This document shows positions 7,357 through 15,259 of a DNA stretch of 64,000 nt, piece by piece. The notes under the pieces are model-generated. The model searched no databases. It had not been told where the DNA came from and saw only the letters and a list, made by a program, of their open reading frames with translations. Source of the stretch: Bog-473 sp963706555 (GTDB taxonomy: Bacteria; Actinomycetota; Acidimicrobiia; Acidimicrobiales; RAAP-2); the NCBI GenBank assembly GCA_963706555.1, contig OY970164.1, positions 496,001 through 560,000 of the forward strand, in the 5' to 3' direction. Position 1 is the stretch's first letter. Every line of letters begins with the position of its first letter. The position numbers were made by a program, and so were the translations under genes.

Positions 7357-8754
7357 TCAGCGGTGGACGGCCGTCCCGGCGGGCGTGTCCTCGACCGTCC
7401 ATCCCATGGCGGTCAACTCGTCCCGCAGTGCGTCGGCCCGGGCGAAGTCCTTGGTGGATCGTGCCGCATCACGCTCGACCACCAAACGGGCGGTCTCGTC
7501 GTCGACCTCGTCGGGATCGCCCTTGAGCGAGAGACCGAGAGCCGCGGCCAACGCGGCGGCCGAATGGGCGAGATACCGCCCCCGGTCCTCATCGCCCGCA
7601 TCGGCGCTGGTGTGGGCGGCCGTGACGAGATCGAAGATCGCGGCGAGGGCTCCGGGCGTGTCGAGGTCGTCGTCCATGCGGGTGCGGAACTGTGCCAAGG
7701 CGCCCGGATCCACGTCGGTGGCCGGAGGGGTGCCTTCGACCACGTAGCCGGACCCGGTCGCTGCGAGCAGCTCCCCTACCGAGAACCGCCGGGCCAAGGT
7801 GTCGAGGCGGGCCAGCGCCCTCTCGGCGTCGGCCACCGTATCTGCGGTGACTTCGATCGGCGAGCGGTAATGGGCCCGCAGGACGAGGAGCCGGTACGCC
7901 CGCGCATCGCTGCGGGCCAGCAGATCCGTCAGGGACGTGAAGTTCCCGAGCGACTTGGACATCTTCGTGCCGTCGACCTCGACCCACCCGTTGTGCACCC
8001 AGTGGCGGGCAAATGGCCGGCCCTCGGCCACCGCCTGCGCGCGCTCGTTCTCGTGGTGGGGAAAGGCCAGATCACGTCCTCCGCCGTGAAGGTCGAAGCC
8101 GTCGCCCAGGAGGTCGAGCGACATCACGACACACTCGGTGTGCCAGCCGGGCCGGCCGAGTCCCCACGGAGAATTCCAGGCCGGCTCACCGGATTTCGCC
8201 TTCTTCCACAAGACGAAGTCGAGCGGCGAGCGCTTCTCCTCGACTGCTTCCACCCTGGCCCCGGCCTGCAGGCTCTCGAGCGGCTGCCGGGCGAGGAGCC
8301 CGTACCCGGGGACCTGGGCCACGTTGAGGTAGACGCCGTCGGAGATCTCGTAGGCCACGCCGCGCTCGACGAGGTCCGACACCAGCGCGACCATGCGCCC
8401 GATGTACGCCGTGGCGTGCGGGGTGTCGTTGGGGCGGAGGACACCGAGCAGGTCCATGGCCTCCCACCAGCGCGCCTCGTACTCCTGGGCCACCTCGGTC
8501 TCTGTGCGGCCCTCGGCGTTCGCCCGCTTGATGATGTTGTCGTCGACGTCGGTGATGTTGGACACGTAGCGCACGGCCAGACCGTTGAAGAGCTCGTAGC
8601 GGCGCAGCACGTCGAACGTCAGGGTGAAGCGGCCGTGGCCGATGTGGGGTAGGTCGTAGACGGTCGGCCCGCAGATGTACATCGACACTTCGCCCGGGGT
8701 CCGCAGCTCGAAAGGGCGGACGGTGCCGGTTGCGGTGTCGTGCAGGTGCAGCAT
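7357..8754 (-). CDS. cysS: cysteinyl-tRNA synthetase
   Basis: A 465-residue class I synthetase charging tRNA-Cys. It shows HIGH at residues 37-40, zinc ligand Cys28 in MYICGPTVY, the Cys/His zinc site region near WHTECVVMS and HHENERAQ, and KMSKS in GTKMSKSLGN. The C-terminal domain ends with the CysRS-type DFARADALRDEL helix, which separates it from the mycothiol ligase MshC (shorter, and lacking this domain). The ATG is 6 nt after a TACCGT box on the minus strand. It is divergent from valS, with only 20 nt between the two start codons. Confidence 0.96.
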   Translation of the reverse strand: MLHLHDTATGTVRPFELRTPGEVSMYICGPTVYDLPHIGHGRFTLTFDVLRRYELFNGLAVRYVSNITDVDDNIIKRANAEGRTETEVAQEYEARWWEAMDLLGVLRPNDTPHATAYIGRMVALVSDLVERGVAYEISDGVYLNVAQVPGYGLLARQPLESLQAGARVEAVEEKRSPLDFVLWKKAKSGEPAWNSPWGLGRPGWHTECVVMSLDLLGDGFDLHGGGRDLAFPHHENERAQAVAEGRPFARHWVHNGWVEVDGTKMSKSLGNFTSLTDLLARSDARAYRLLVLRAHYRSPIEVTADTVADAERALARLDTLARRFSVGELLAATGSGYVVEGTPPATDVDPGALAQFRTRMDDDLDTPGALAAIFDLVTAAHTSADAGDEDRGRYLAHSAAALAAALGLSLKGDPDEVDDETARLVVERDAARSTKDFARADALRDELTAMGWTVEDTPAGTAVHR

Positions 8755-8759
8755 CCGGG

Positions 8760-8766
8760 TACGGTA
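8760..8766. promoter_or_regulatory. overlapping divergent -10 boxes of cysS and valS
   Basis: TACGGTA contains TACGGT for the plus strand (8760-8765, 9 nt before the valS ATG at 8775) and TACCGT for the minus strand (8766-8761, 6 nt before the cysS ATG at 8754). Both genes would be leaderless or nearly so, and the two promoters could not be melted independently. Confidence 0.55.
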
Positions 8767-8774
8767 ACCCGATC

Positions 8775-11360
8775 ATGTCGACCGACGCGACAACCGCGCC
8801 CAAGGTTCCGGACAAGCCCACACTCGACGGGGTCGAGGCGAGGTGGGCCGCGGTCTGGGAGGACGAAGGCACGTACCGCTTCAATCCCGCGGCCACCCGT
8901 GAGCAGGTCTTCTCCATCGACACCCCGCCGCCCACGGTCTCCGGCTCGCTGCACATGGGCTCGGTCTTCGGCTACGTGCAGACCGACAGCCTGGCCCGGT
9001 ATCGCCGCATGAGCGGGTGGGAGATGTTCTACCCGATGGGGTGGGACGACAATGGCCTTCCCACGGAGCGCCGGGTGCAGACCTACTTCGGCGTCCGCTG
9101 CGATCCCTCCTTGCCCTATGACGCGGCGTTCACCCCGCCCGAAGAGCCCGGGAAGGATGACATCCCGGTCAGCCGCCCGAATTTCATCGCCCTGTGCCAC
9201 CAGCTCACCGCAGAAGACGAACAGACCTTCGAGGCGCTGTGGCGGAGGGTGGGCCTGTCGGTGGATTGGGCCCGCAGCTACGCCACCATTGACGACCGGA
9301 GTCGCCGCGCCAGTCAGCGCATGTTCTTGCGCAACCTGGGGCGGGGGGAGGCGTATTCGGCCGAAGCCCCGACGTTGTGGGACGTCGACTACCAGACAGC
9401 GGTGGCCCAGGCGGAGATGGAGGACCGTGAGCGCGAGGGGGCTTACCACCGGTTGCGCTTCGACGACATTGAGATCGACACGACGCGCCCCGAGCTCGTT
9501 GCCGCCTGCGTGGCTCTGGTGGCACATCCAGACGACGAACGTTTCTCATCCCGGTTCGGCACCACGGTGCACACGCCGCTCTTCGGCGTCGAGGTTCCCA
9601 TCGTGGCCCACCCGCTGGCCGATCCCGAGAAGGGGTCGGGCATCGCCATGATCTGCACCTTCGGCGACGTCACCGACGTGATCTGGTGGCGTGAGCTGCA
9701 CCTCCCGACCCGGTCCATCGTCACCCGCGCCGGGCGCATCAGCGAGACACCACCGCCGGGGGTGCCCGACGGCCCGGCCTGGAACGCCATCGCAGGGACC
9801 ACCGTCAAGGCGGCGCAACGCAAGATGGTCGAGCTCCTCACCGAATCGGGCGACCTCATCGGAGAGCCCAAGAAGATCTCCCATCCGGTCAAGTTCTACG
9901 AACGGGGCGAACGTCCCCTCGAGATCGTCACCAGTCGGCAGTGGTACATCAAGAACGGGGGCCGGGACGCGGACCTCCGCCAAGCGCTCCTCGCCCGCGG
10001 GGAAGAGCTGCGGTGGCACCCGCCCTACATGCAGGTGCGCTACGAGAACTGGGTGAACGGGTTGAACAGCGATTGGCTGGTCAGCCGGCAGCGGTATTTC
10101 GGCGTCCCGGTGCCGGTCTGGTACCCGCTCGGCGCCGACGGCCAACCCGACCACTCCCGCCCGATCATCCCGGCCGAAGCCAGCCTGCCCATCGACCCGA
10201 CCACGGACGTGCCTCCCGGTTACGACGCCGCACAGCGCGGCCGGGCGGAGGGCTTTGTCGGAGATCCCGACGTCATGGACACCTGGGCCACCTCCTCGCT
10301 GACGCCGCAGATCGCCTGCGGCTGGGAGGACGATCCCGATCTTTTCGCCACGACCTTCCCGATGGACCTGCGCCCGCAGGGGCCAGAGATCATTCGGACC
10401 TGGCTCTTCTCCACGACGCTGCGGTCGCACTTGGAACACGACACCCTGCCCTGGCGGGACACGACCCTCAACGGATGGGTGCTCGACCCGGACCACAAGA
10501 AGATCTCCAAGTCCAAGGGAAACGCTGTCACCCCGATGCCGTTCATCGACGAGTTCGGTGCCGACGCCGTGCGGTACTGGGCATGCAACGGACGCCCGGG
10601 AACGGACACCGCTGTCGACACCGGCGTCATGAAGATCGGTCGCCGGCTCGCCATCAAGATCCTCAACGCATCCAAGTTCTCACTGGGGCGCCTCGGTGAC
10701 GAACCGGCTCCGGGATTGACGGCCGTGGACGCGCCCCTGGACCGGGCGTTGCTGGCACAGCTGGCGGACGTCGTCGTGAAGGCCACGTCGGCCTTCGAGG
10801 AGTTCGACTACGCCCGGGCCCAGGAGATCACCGAGACCTTCTTCTGGACGTTCTGCGACGACTTCGTCGAGCTGGTCAAGACGCGGGCCTACGGCGAAGG
10901 GGAGGCCGGTTCGGGCGGTTCGGGCGGTTCGGAGGGGGCAGGGAGCTCGGGGACGGCGTCGGCTCGTGCCACCCTGGCGTTGGCCCTCTCGGCGCAACTG
11001 CGCCTCTTCGCGCCATTTCTTCCGTTCGTGACCGAAGAGGTGTGGCGGTGGTGGCAGCCGGGCTCGGTCCATCGCGCGTCGTGGCCCGTGCTCGCCGAGT
11101 TCGGCGAGCACGGCAATGGAGACGGCTCGGTTCTCACGGAGGCCGCCCAGGTGCTCGGCGCCATCCGCCGCGCCAAGACGACCGAGAAGCGGTCAATGCG
11201 CGCAAAAGTGCAACGGCTCGTCGTGACCGGTCCTCCGCAGACCCTGGCCGCGGTGGAAGCGGCGAGGGGGGACCTCATCGACGCCGGCGGGGTGGATGAA
11301 CTGCAACTGGTCGAAGGCGACGCCTTCTCGGTGTCAGTCGAGTTGGCCCCCGACGCCTGA
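8775..11360 (+). CDS. valS: valyl-tRNA synthetase
   Basis: An 861-residue class I synthetase charging tRNA-Val. The first signature is LHMGS (His60-Ser63) in PPPTVSGSLHMGS and the second is KKISKSKGN; the large CP1 editing insertion lies between them. The anticodon-binding domain follows, with the typical FFWTFCDDFVEL and PFLPFVTEEVWRWW segments. A Gly/Ser-rich linker of about 15 residues (GSGGSGGSEG-like, near residue 715) interrupts the anticodon-binding domain. The C-terminal coiled-coil arm of many ValRS enzymes appears short. ATG 8775 is chosen over the open upstream frame because TACGGT lies 9 nt upstream and the protein aligns from MSTDATTAP. Confidence 0.95.
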   Translation: MSTDATTAPKVPDKPTLDGVEARWAAVWEDEGTYRFNPAATREQVFSIDTPPPTVSGSLHMGSVFGYVQTDSLARYRRMSGWEMFYPMGWDDNGLPTERRVQTYFGVRCDPSLPYDAAFTPPEEPGKDDIPVSRPNFIALCHQLTAEDEQTFEALWRRVGLSVDWARSYATIDDRSRRASQRMFLRNLGRGEAYSAEAPTLWDVDYQTAVAQAEMEDREREGAYHRLRFDDIEIDTTRPELVAACVALVAHPDDERFSSRFGTTVHTPLFGVEVPIVAHPLADPEKGSGIAMICTFGDVTDVIWWRELHLPTRSIVTRAGRISETPPPGVPDGPAWNAIAGTTVKAAQRKMVELLTESGDLIGEPKKISHPVKFYERGERPLEIVTSRQWYIKNGGRDADLRQALLARGEELRWHPPYMQVRYENWVNGLNSDWLVSRQRYFGVPVPVWYPLGADGQPDHSRPIIPAEASLPIDPTTDVPPGYDAAQRGRAEGFVGDPDVMDTWATSSLTPQIACGWEDDPDLFATTFPMDLRPQGPEIIRTWLFSTTLRSHLEHDTLPWRDTTLNGWVLDPDHKKISKSKGNAVTPMPFIDEFGADAVRYWACNGRPGTDTAVDTGVMKIGRRLAIKILNASKFSLGRLGDEPAPGLTAVDAPLDRALLAQLADVVVKATSAFEEFDYARAQEITETFFWTFCDDFVELVKTRAYGEGEAGSGGSGGSEGAGSSGTASARATLALALSAQLRLFAPFLPFVTEEVWRWWQPGSVHRASWPVLAEFGEHGNGDGSVLTEAAQVLGAIRRAKTTEKRSMRAKVQRLVVTGPPQTLAAVEAARGDLIDAGGVDELQLVEGDAFSVSVELAPDA

Positions 11361-11489
11361 GACGAGGGGGAAGGCTCGGCGGCGAGGGAGGGCCGGGGCG
11401 CGAGGGAGAAGGAGGTCCCCTCGGTCGGTTGCCGCCAGGAGGAGTAGATGCCAGCGTAGAAGGCGGCCCGATGTGACCAAGGAGAATCG

Positions 11490-12997
11490 GTGACCCCTGA
11501 ACGACTGACACGCCAGGATGCCAACTTCCTCTCCATGGAAACGCCGGCGGTCCACATGCACGTCGTGATGGTGGCCGTCGTCGACCCCGGTACCGTGCCG
11601 GGGGGTACTCCTTCCGGCGGATCCGTCAGAGGATCATCGAGCGGGTCCCTCTCCTCCCGGTCTTTCAGCGGCGGTTGGTCGAAGTCCCCTTCCGCCTCGG
11701 GCAACCCGCCTGGGTTGACGACCCCGAGTTCGATATCGACAACCATGTCCAGAGAGCAGCACTCCCCTCACCGGGCGGCATGCGCGAGCTCGCCGACTTT
11801 GCGGCGGACGTCGCCAGCCGTCAGCTCCACCGCGATCGACCGTTGTGGGAGATGTGGGTGGTCGAAGGGCTCGAGGACGGCAAGGTCGCTGTCGTGGCCA
11901 AGATCCACCTCGCCACGATCGACGGCGTGTCCGGCGCAGAACTCTTCGGTGCCCTCTTCGACCTCGAGCCCGACCCCCCGGCGCGCGAGCACCGGGGAGA
12001 GCGCCAACTCGACCTGCGGGTCCCGTCGACATTCGAACTGGTTTCCCATTCGCTCCTCACGAGCCTCGTCGTCCTCCCGATCGACATAGGCCGCACGGCG
12101 CTGGAGGCGACGCACTCCGTCCCGGGCATCCGGAGGGTACGACAACGCAGCTCCGGCTCGCCCGGCGCCCCGCGCACCTCCCTCAACGCGTCGGTGCACG
12201 CACGTCGGCGCGTTGCGTTCGCCGCCGCGAGCGTGGCGGACGTGAAGAAACTGAAGGACGCAACCGGCACCACCGTGAACGACGTCATCCTTGCGATCTG
12301 TACGGGGGCGCTGCGCACGTACCTCCTGGCCGGCGATGAGCTCCCGGGCGTCCCGCTGGTGGCTGCCGTCCCGGTGTCGGTCACTCCGGACCTGGCGGAG
12401 CCGAAGGACTCCAACAAGATCTCCACGGTGTTCGTCCAACTGCCGTGCGAGCTCGACGATCCCCTCGAACGACTGCAGAGCATCTACGAAGGAACGAGGG
12501 AGGCAACAAAAGGGCACAAGGCCCTGGCTGCGGGCACCCTGCGGCAATGGGCGGAGCACGCCGCGCCCAATGTGTTCGCTGCAGCCGCTCGCCGGTACAC
12601 CCTGATGAAGGGGGCCCACCACCACCGTCCGCTGGCCAATGTGATCATCTCCAATGTGCCGGGACCGGACGTTCCCCTCTACATGGGCGGCAGTGAGTTG
12701 CTCGGCATGTTCCCCCTGGGGCCGGTGCTCGACGGAATGGGGCTTAACATCACAGTCATGAGCTATCGCGGCGTCTTCTCTTGGGGACTGGCCTCAGATG
12801 CCCGCGCTGTCCCACGGCTCTGGGACATCGCGGCGGCCATTCCCGCAGCACTCTCTGAGCTCCTGCAAGCCGCAGGACTGCGCGAGGACGCGTTCGACGT
12901 CCCACTCCACGTTGGCCCGGGCATGCCACCGACGGCCCACTGGGTCCGTACCGGGACCACGCCGCCGGCGGCCATGCACGATGCGGTGATCGCATGA
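11490..12997 (+). CDS. wax ester synthase/diacylglycerol acyltransferase-type protein, frameshifted
   Basis: GTG 11490, preceded by AAGGAG, opens with the family N-terminus RLTRQDANFLSMETPAVHMHV. The frame then breaks in a six-G run (11600-11605); one extra G would continue as GGYSFRRIRQRIIERVPLLP and give a 502-residue protein. The C-terminal DUF1298 half is intact (NVIISNVPGP, GMGLNITVMSY). In actinobacteria this family makes triacylglycerol or wax esters from acyl-CoA. The active-site motif, normally HHxxxDG, reads HLATIDG here: the second His is Leu while Asp-Gly is kept. Catalysis is therefore doubtful, as for several actinobacterial paralogues. The VOC gene downstream overlaps by ATGA. 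Confidence 0.8.
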
Positions 12998-13452
12998 GCG
13001 TCCGTGAGCTGGGCCACATCGTCCTGTACGTGCGCGACATCACACGTTCAGCCGACTTCTACCGGGATGTCCTCGGCTGGCGCCAGATCATGCCCGAACC
13101 GGGCGAAGTCCCGGTGGGGGCAGCTGCGTTCTCCTCTGGACGAACACATCACGAACTCCTCCTGATAGAGGTCGGGGCCGATGCCACGCCGATTCCCGAG
13201 GGACGGCGGGTGGGGATGTACCACTTCGGGCTCAAGGTGGGAGACACCGACGACGACCTGCGGGCCGTGCTAGCGGTGCTGGAGCGCATGAATGTGACCA
13301 TCGTGGGTGCATCCGACCACACGGTCACGCACAGCCTCTACATCAAGGATCCCGACGGCAACGAGATCGAGCTCTACGTGGACGTGCCGGGCGTCGACTG
13401 GAAGAACGACCCCTCACTCTTCGCCGCACCGATCCGCCCACTCCGTCTCTGA
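12994..13452 (+). CDS. VOC family (glyoxalase/extradiol dioxygenase-like) protein
   Basis: A 152-residue vicinal-oxygen-chelate protein with paired beta-alpha-beta-beta-beta modules. The start, ELGHIVLYVRDITRSADFYRDVLGW, carries the first metal-ligand His. MYHFGLKV supplies the second-module His, and DPDGNEIELYVD supplies the Glu at the usual third ligand position. The family includes glyoxalase I, fosfomycin-resistance enzymes and extradiol dioxygenases; the HSLYIKDPDGNEIELY ending favours a dioxygenase- or glyoxalase-like metalloenzyme, substrate unknown. Its ATG overlaps the stop of the WS/DGAT gene, implying translational coupling. Confidence 0.85.
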   Translation: MSVRELGHIVLYVRDITRSADFYRDVLGWRQIMPEPGEVPVGAAAFSSGRTHHELLLIEVGADATPIPEGRRVGMYHFGLKVGDTDDDLRAVLAVLERMNVTIVGASDHTVTHSLYIKDPDGNEIELYVDVPGVDWKNDPSLFAAPIRPLRL

Positions 13453-13478
13453 GCTGCCCTCCGACCTGCGCGCAAAGT

Positions 13479-15194
13479 ATGAGGACACTCCACGAGACGG
13501 GCGCGGGCGCGCTCGAAGCCGCAGCCGCCGCACTGCGCGCCGGCGAAGTCGTCGTGGTGCCCACCGACACGGTGTACGGGATCGCCGCGCTGCCTGACAT
13601 CGTCGGCGCGGCGCACCGGATCTATCTGGCCAAGGATCGGCCCGAGCATCTCCAACTCCCGGTGCTCGCGGCGTCCTTGGAGCAAGTCCGCGAGCTCGGC
13701 GTCGTATTCACCCCCGCCGCGGCCACGTTGTCGGCGCTGTGGTGGCCCGGCCCCTTGACACTCGCATTCGGGTTTTCGGCTTCTTCGAACCGACCGCACT
13801 GGTTGGCGGGGCGTGACGAGGTGGCCGTGCGAATTCCCCAGCACGAATTCCTCCTCGCGCTGCTGCGTGCCACGGGGCCGCTCCTGGTCAGCAGCGCCAA
13901 CCGGCACGGTGCGGCAACCCCACTCTCGGCGGAAGAAGCTGGTCGCCAGCTTGCTCCGCATGTGGACCTGGCCATCGACGCCGGAACCCTCGACTCCTCA
14001 CCCTCGACGCTGGTCAATGTCCGCTCGGTCGTCGCCGACGTCGAACGCGAAGGAGCGATCCCCCGCCAGGCGGTGGCGGCAGCCCTGGGCGAGGCTCCGG
14101 GGCACAGCGTGGTGCCGGGGCGCGAGGGGCCCGGGGCGCGGCGTGGTGCCAGGGCGCGAGGGGGGCGGCGCATGAGTGACCAGCCCCGGTTCCTGTTGGC
14201 GATAGAGACCTCGTGCGACGAGACGGCGGCGGCCGTGATCGGCGAAGACTACGAGGTGCGGTCGTCGGTGGTGGCGAGCCAGATCGATCTCCACGCCGAG
14301 TTCGGCGGAGTGGTGCCCGAGCTCGCCAGTCGCGCCCACGTCGAGCTCATTACGCCGATTGTCGCCCAGGCTCTGGCAGAAGCGGGGATCACCGGGCCCG
14401 AGCTCGCTGCCGTTGCGGTGACATCGGGACCCGGGCTGGTGGGGGCGCTCCTGGTGGGGATGGCGACCGCCAAGTCGCTGGCCTTCGCGTGGGGAGTGCC
14501 GATCGTCAGTGTCAACCACCTCGAGGGCCACTTGGCCAGTGTCTTTCTGGCCAACCGTCACGTCCCCTTCCCCCAGACGGCGCTCCTGGTCTCCGGGGGT
14601 CACTGCATGCTCACCCGGGCGACGGCGCTCGGAGAGTACGAGTTGTTGGGTGAGACGGTGGACGATTCCATCGGCGAGGCCTACGACAAAATTGCCCGCT
14701 ACCTAGGTCTGGGCTACCCGGGCGGCCCCATCCTCGACCGGCTGGCCGGCACCGGGAACGATGTGCTCAGTTTTCCCCGCCCGATGATCCAGGACGGGTA
14801 CGTCTTTTCGTTCTCTGGCCTCAAGACCGCAGTCGTCAACTACGTCCGCAAGAACCCTTCCTTCGTGGTGGCCGACGTTGCCGCTTCTTTCGCCGCCGCG
14901 TGCATGGATGTGCTGTGCGCCAAGCTCCGCCGGGCTTTGGAGGAATTCGGCGACCCGGCATTGGCCATCGTCGGAGGTGTCGCGGCCAGTCCCATCCTCC
15001 GGGCGCGGGCGCAGGCTCTCGCGGACGAGTTCGGCAGCCAACTCTTAATTCCGCCGCAATCCCTCGCCACGGACAATGCGGCGATGATCGGCATTGCAGG
15101 ATGGCAGAAGCTCGTCGCCAGCGGTGGCGACGGCGACGATCTGCGCTTCGGACCGCAGCCCGATTTGCGACTGACCTTCTCCGAACGGGGGTAG
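13479..15194 (+). CDS. TsaC (Sua5/YrdC) domain, read in frame with TsaD
   Basis: As sequenced this is one 571-residue reading frame. Residues 1 to about 210 form a Sua5/YciO/YrdC domain, which makes threonylcarbamoyl-AMP from Thr, bicarbonate and ATP (VVVPTDTVYGIA, ATLSALWWPGPLTLAF, LLVSSANRHG). The rest is TsaD. The linker is Gly/Arg-rich and encoded by a 23-bp direct repeat (copies at 14107 and 14141). It ends in a six-G run at 14160-14165. If that run has seven G, TsaC stops at a TGA overlapping the tsaD ATG (atgagtga) and the genes are separate. Given other G-tract breaks here, the fusion is uncertain. Both activities serve t6A37 modification of tRNA. Confidence 0.8.
   Translation: MRTLHETGAGALEAAAAALRAGEVVVVPTDTVYGIAALPDIVGAAHRIYLAKDRPEHLQLPVLAASLEQVRELGVVFTPAAATLSALWWPGPLTLAFGFSASSNRPHWLAGRDEVAVRIPQHEFLLALLRATGPLLVSSANRHGAATPLSAEEAGRQLAPHVDLAIDAGTLDSSPSTLVNVRSVVADVEREGAIPRQAVAAALGEAPGHSVVPGREGPGARRGARARGGRRMSDQPRFLLAIETSCDETAAAVIGEDYEVRSSVVASQIDLHAEFGGVVPELASRAHVELITPIVAQALAEAGITGPELAAVAVTSGPGLVGALLVGMATAKSLAFAWGVPIVSVNHLEGHLASVFLANRHVPFPQTALLVSGGHCMLTRATALGEYELLGETVDDSIGEAYDKIARYLGLGYPGGPILDRLAGTGNDVLSFPRPMIQDGYVFSFSGLKTAVVNYVRKNPSFVVADVAASFAAACMDVLCAKLRRALEEFGDPALAIVGGVAASPILRARAQALADEFGSQLLIPPQSLATDNAAMIGIAGWQKLVASGGDGDDLRFGPQPDLRLTFSERG
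14172..15194 (+). CDS. tsaD: tRNA N6-threonylcarbamoyltransferase TsaD
   Basis: The Kae1/TsaD portion, with its own ATG at 14172 (340 residues). It transfers the threonylcarbamoyl group to A37 of ANN-decoding tRNAs together with TsaB and TsaE, neither of which is in this window. Family segments are present in order: IETSCDETAAAV, the metal-binding ASRAHVE region, SGPGLVGALLVG, VNHLEGHLASV, VSGGHCML and ETVDDSIGEAYDKIARYLGLGYPGGP. The length is typical of a free-standing TsaD. Whether it is made separately or only as the C-terminal part of a fusion depends on the G tract at 14160-14165. Confidence 0.92.
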   Translation: MSDQPRFLLAIETSCDETAAAVIGEDYEVRSSVVASQIDLHAEFGGVVPELASRAHVELITPIVAQALAEAGITGPELAAVAVTSGPGLVGALLVGMATAKSLAFAWGVPIVSVNHLEGHLASVFLANRHVPFPQTALLVSGGHCMLTRATALGEYELLGETVDDSIGEAYDKIARYLGLGYPGGPILDRLAGTGNDVLSFPRPMIQDGYVFSFSGLKTAVVNYVRKNPSFVVADVAASFAAACMDVLCAKLRRALEEFGDPALAIVGGVAASPILRARAQALADEFGSQLLIPPQSLATDNAAMIGIAGWQKLVASGGDGDDLRFGPQPDLRLTFSERG

Positions 15195-15200
15195 CGAGCC

Positions 15201-15250
15201 GCGGGGTGAGACGATCGGGGCCGGGGTGAGACGATCGGGGCCGGGGTGAG
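15201..15250. repeat. 20-bp tandem repeat between tsaD and fhs
   Basis: About 2.5 copies of a 20-bp unit (CCGGGGTGAGACGATCGGGG), at 15201-15220 with one mismatch, 15221-15240 and a partial copy at 15241-15250. It fills the gap between two convergent genes. Confidence 0.75.
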
Positions 15251-15259
15251 GTCCGGGGG

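Noticed and set aside
5996..7747. Long plus-strand open frame opposite the acyl-CoA dehydrogenase and cysS
   Set aside because: Third-position GC bias of the real genes keeps the antisense frame open. The protein is low-complexity, matches no family and has no start signal.
7357..8754. Mycothiol ligase MshC instead of CysS
   Set aside because: 465 residues with the C-terminal CysRS helical domain and KMSKS; MshC is shorter and lacks this part.
8764..8770. Second site of the GGTTAC dyad near valS
   Set aside because: Only one half (GTAACC) is present; the other arm is missing and the bases are part of the promoter.
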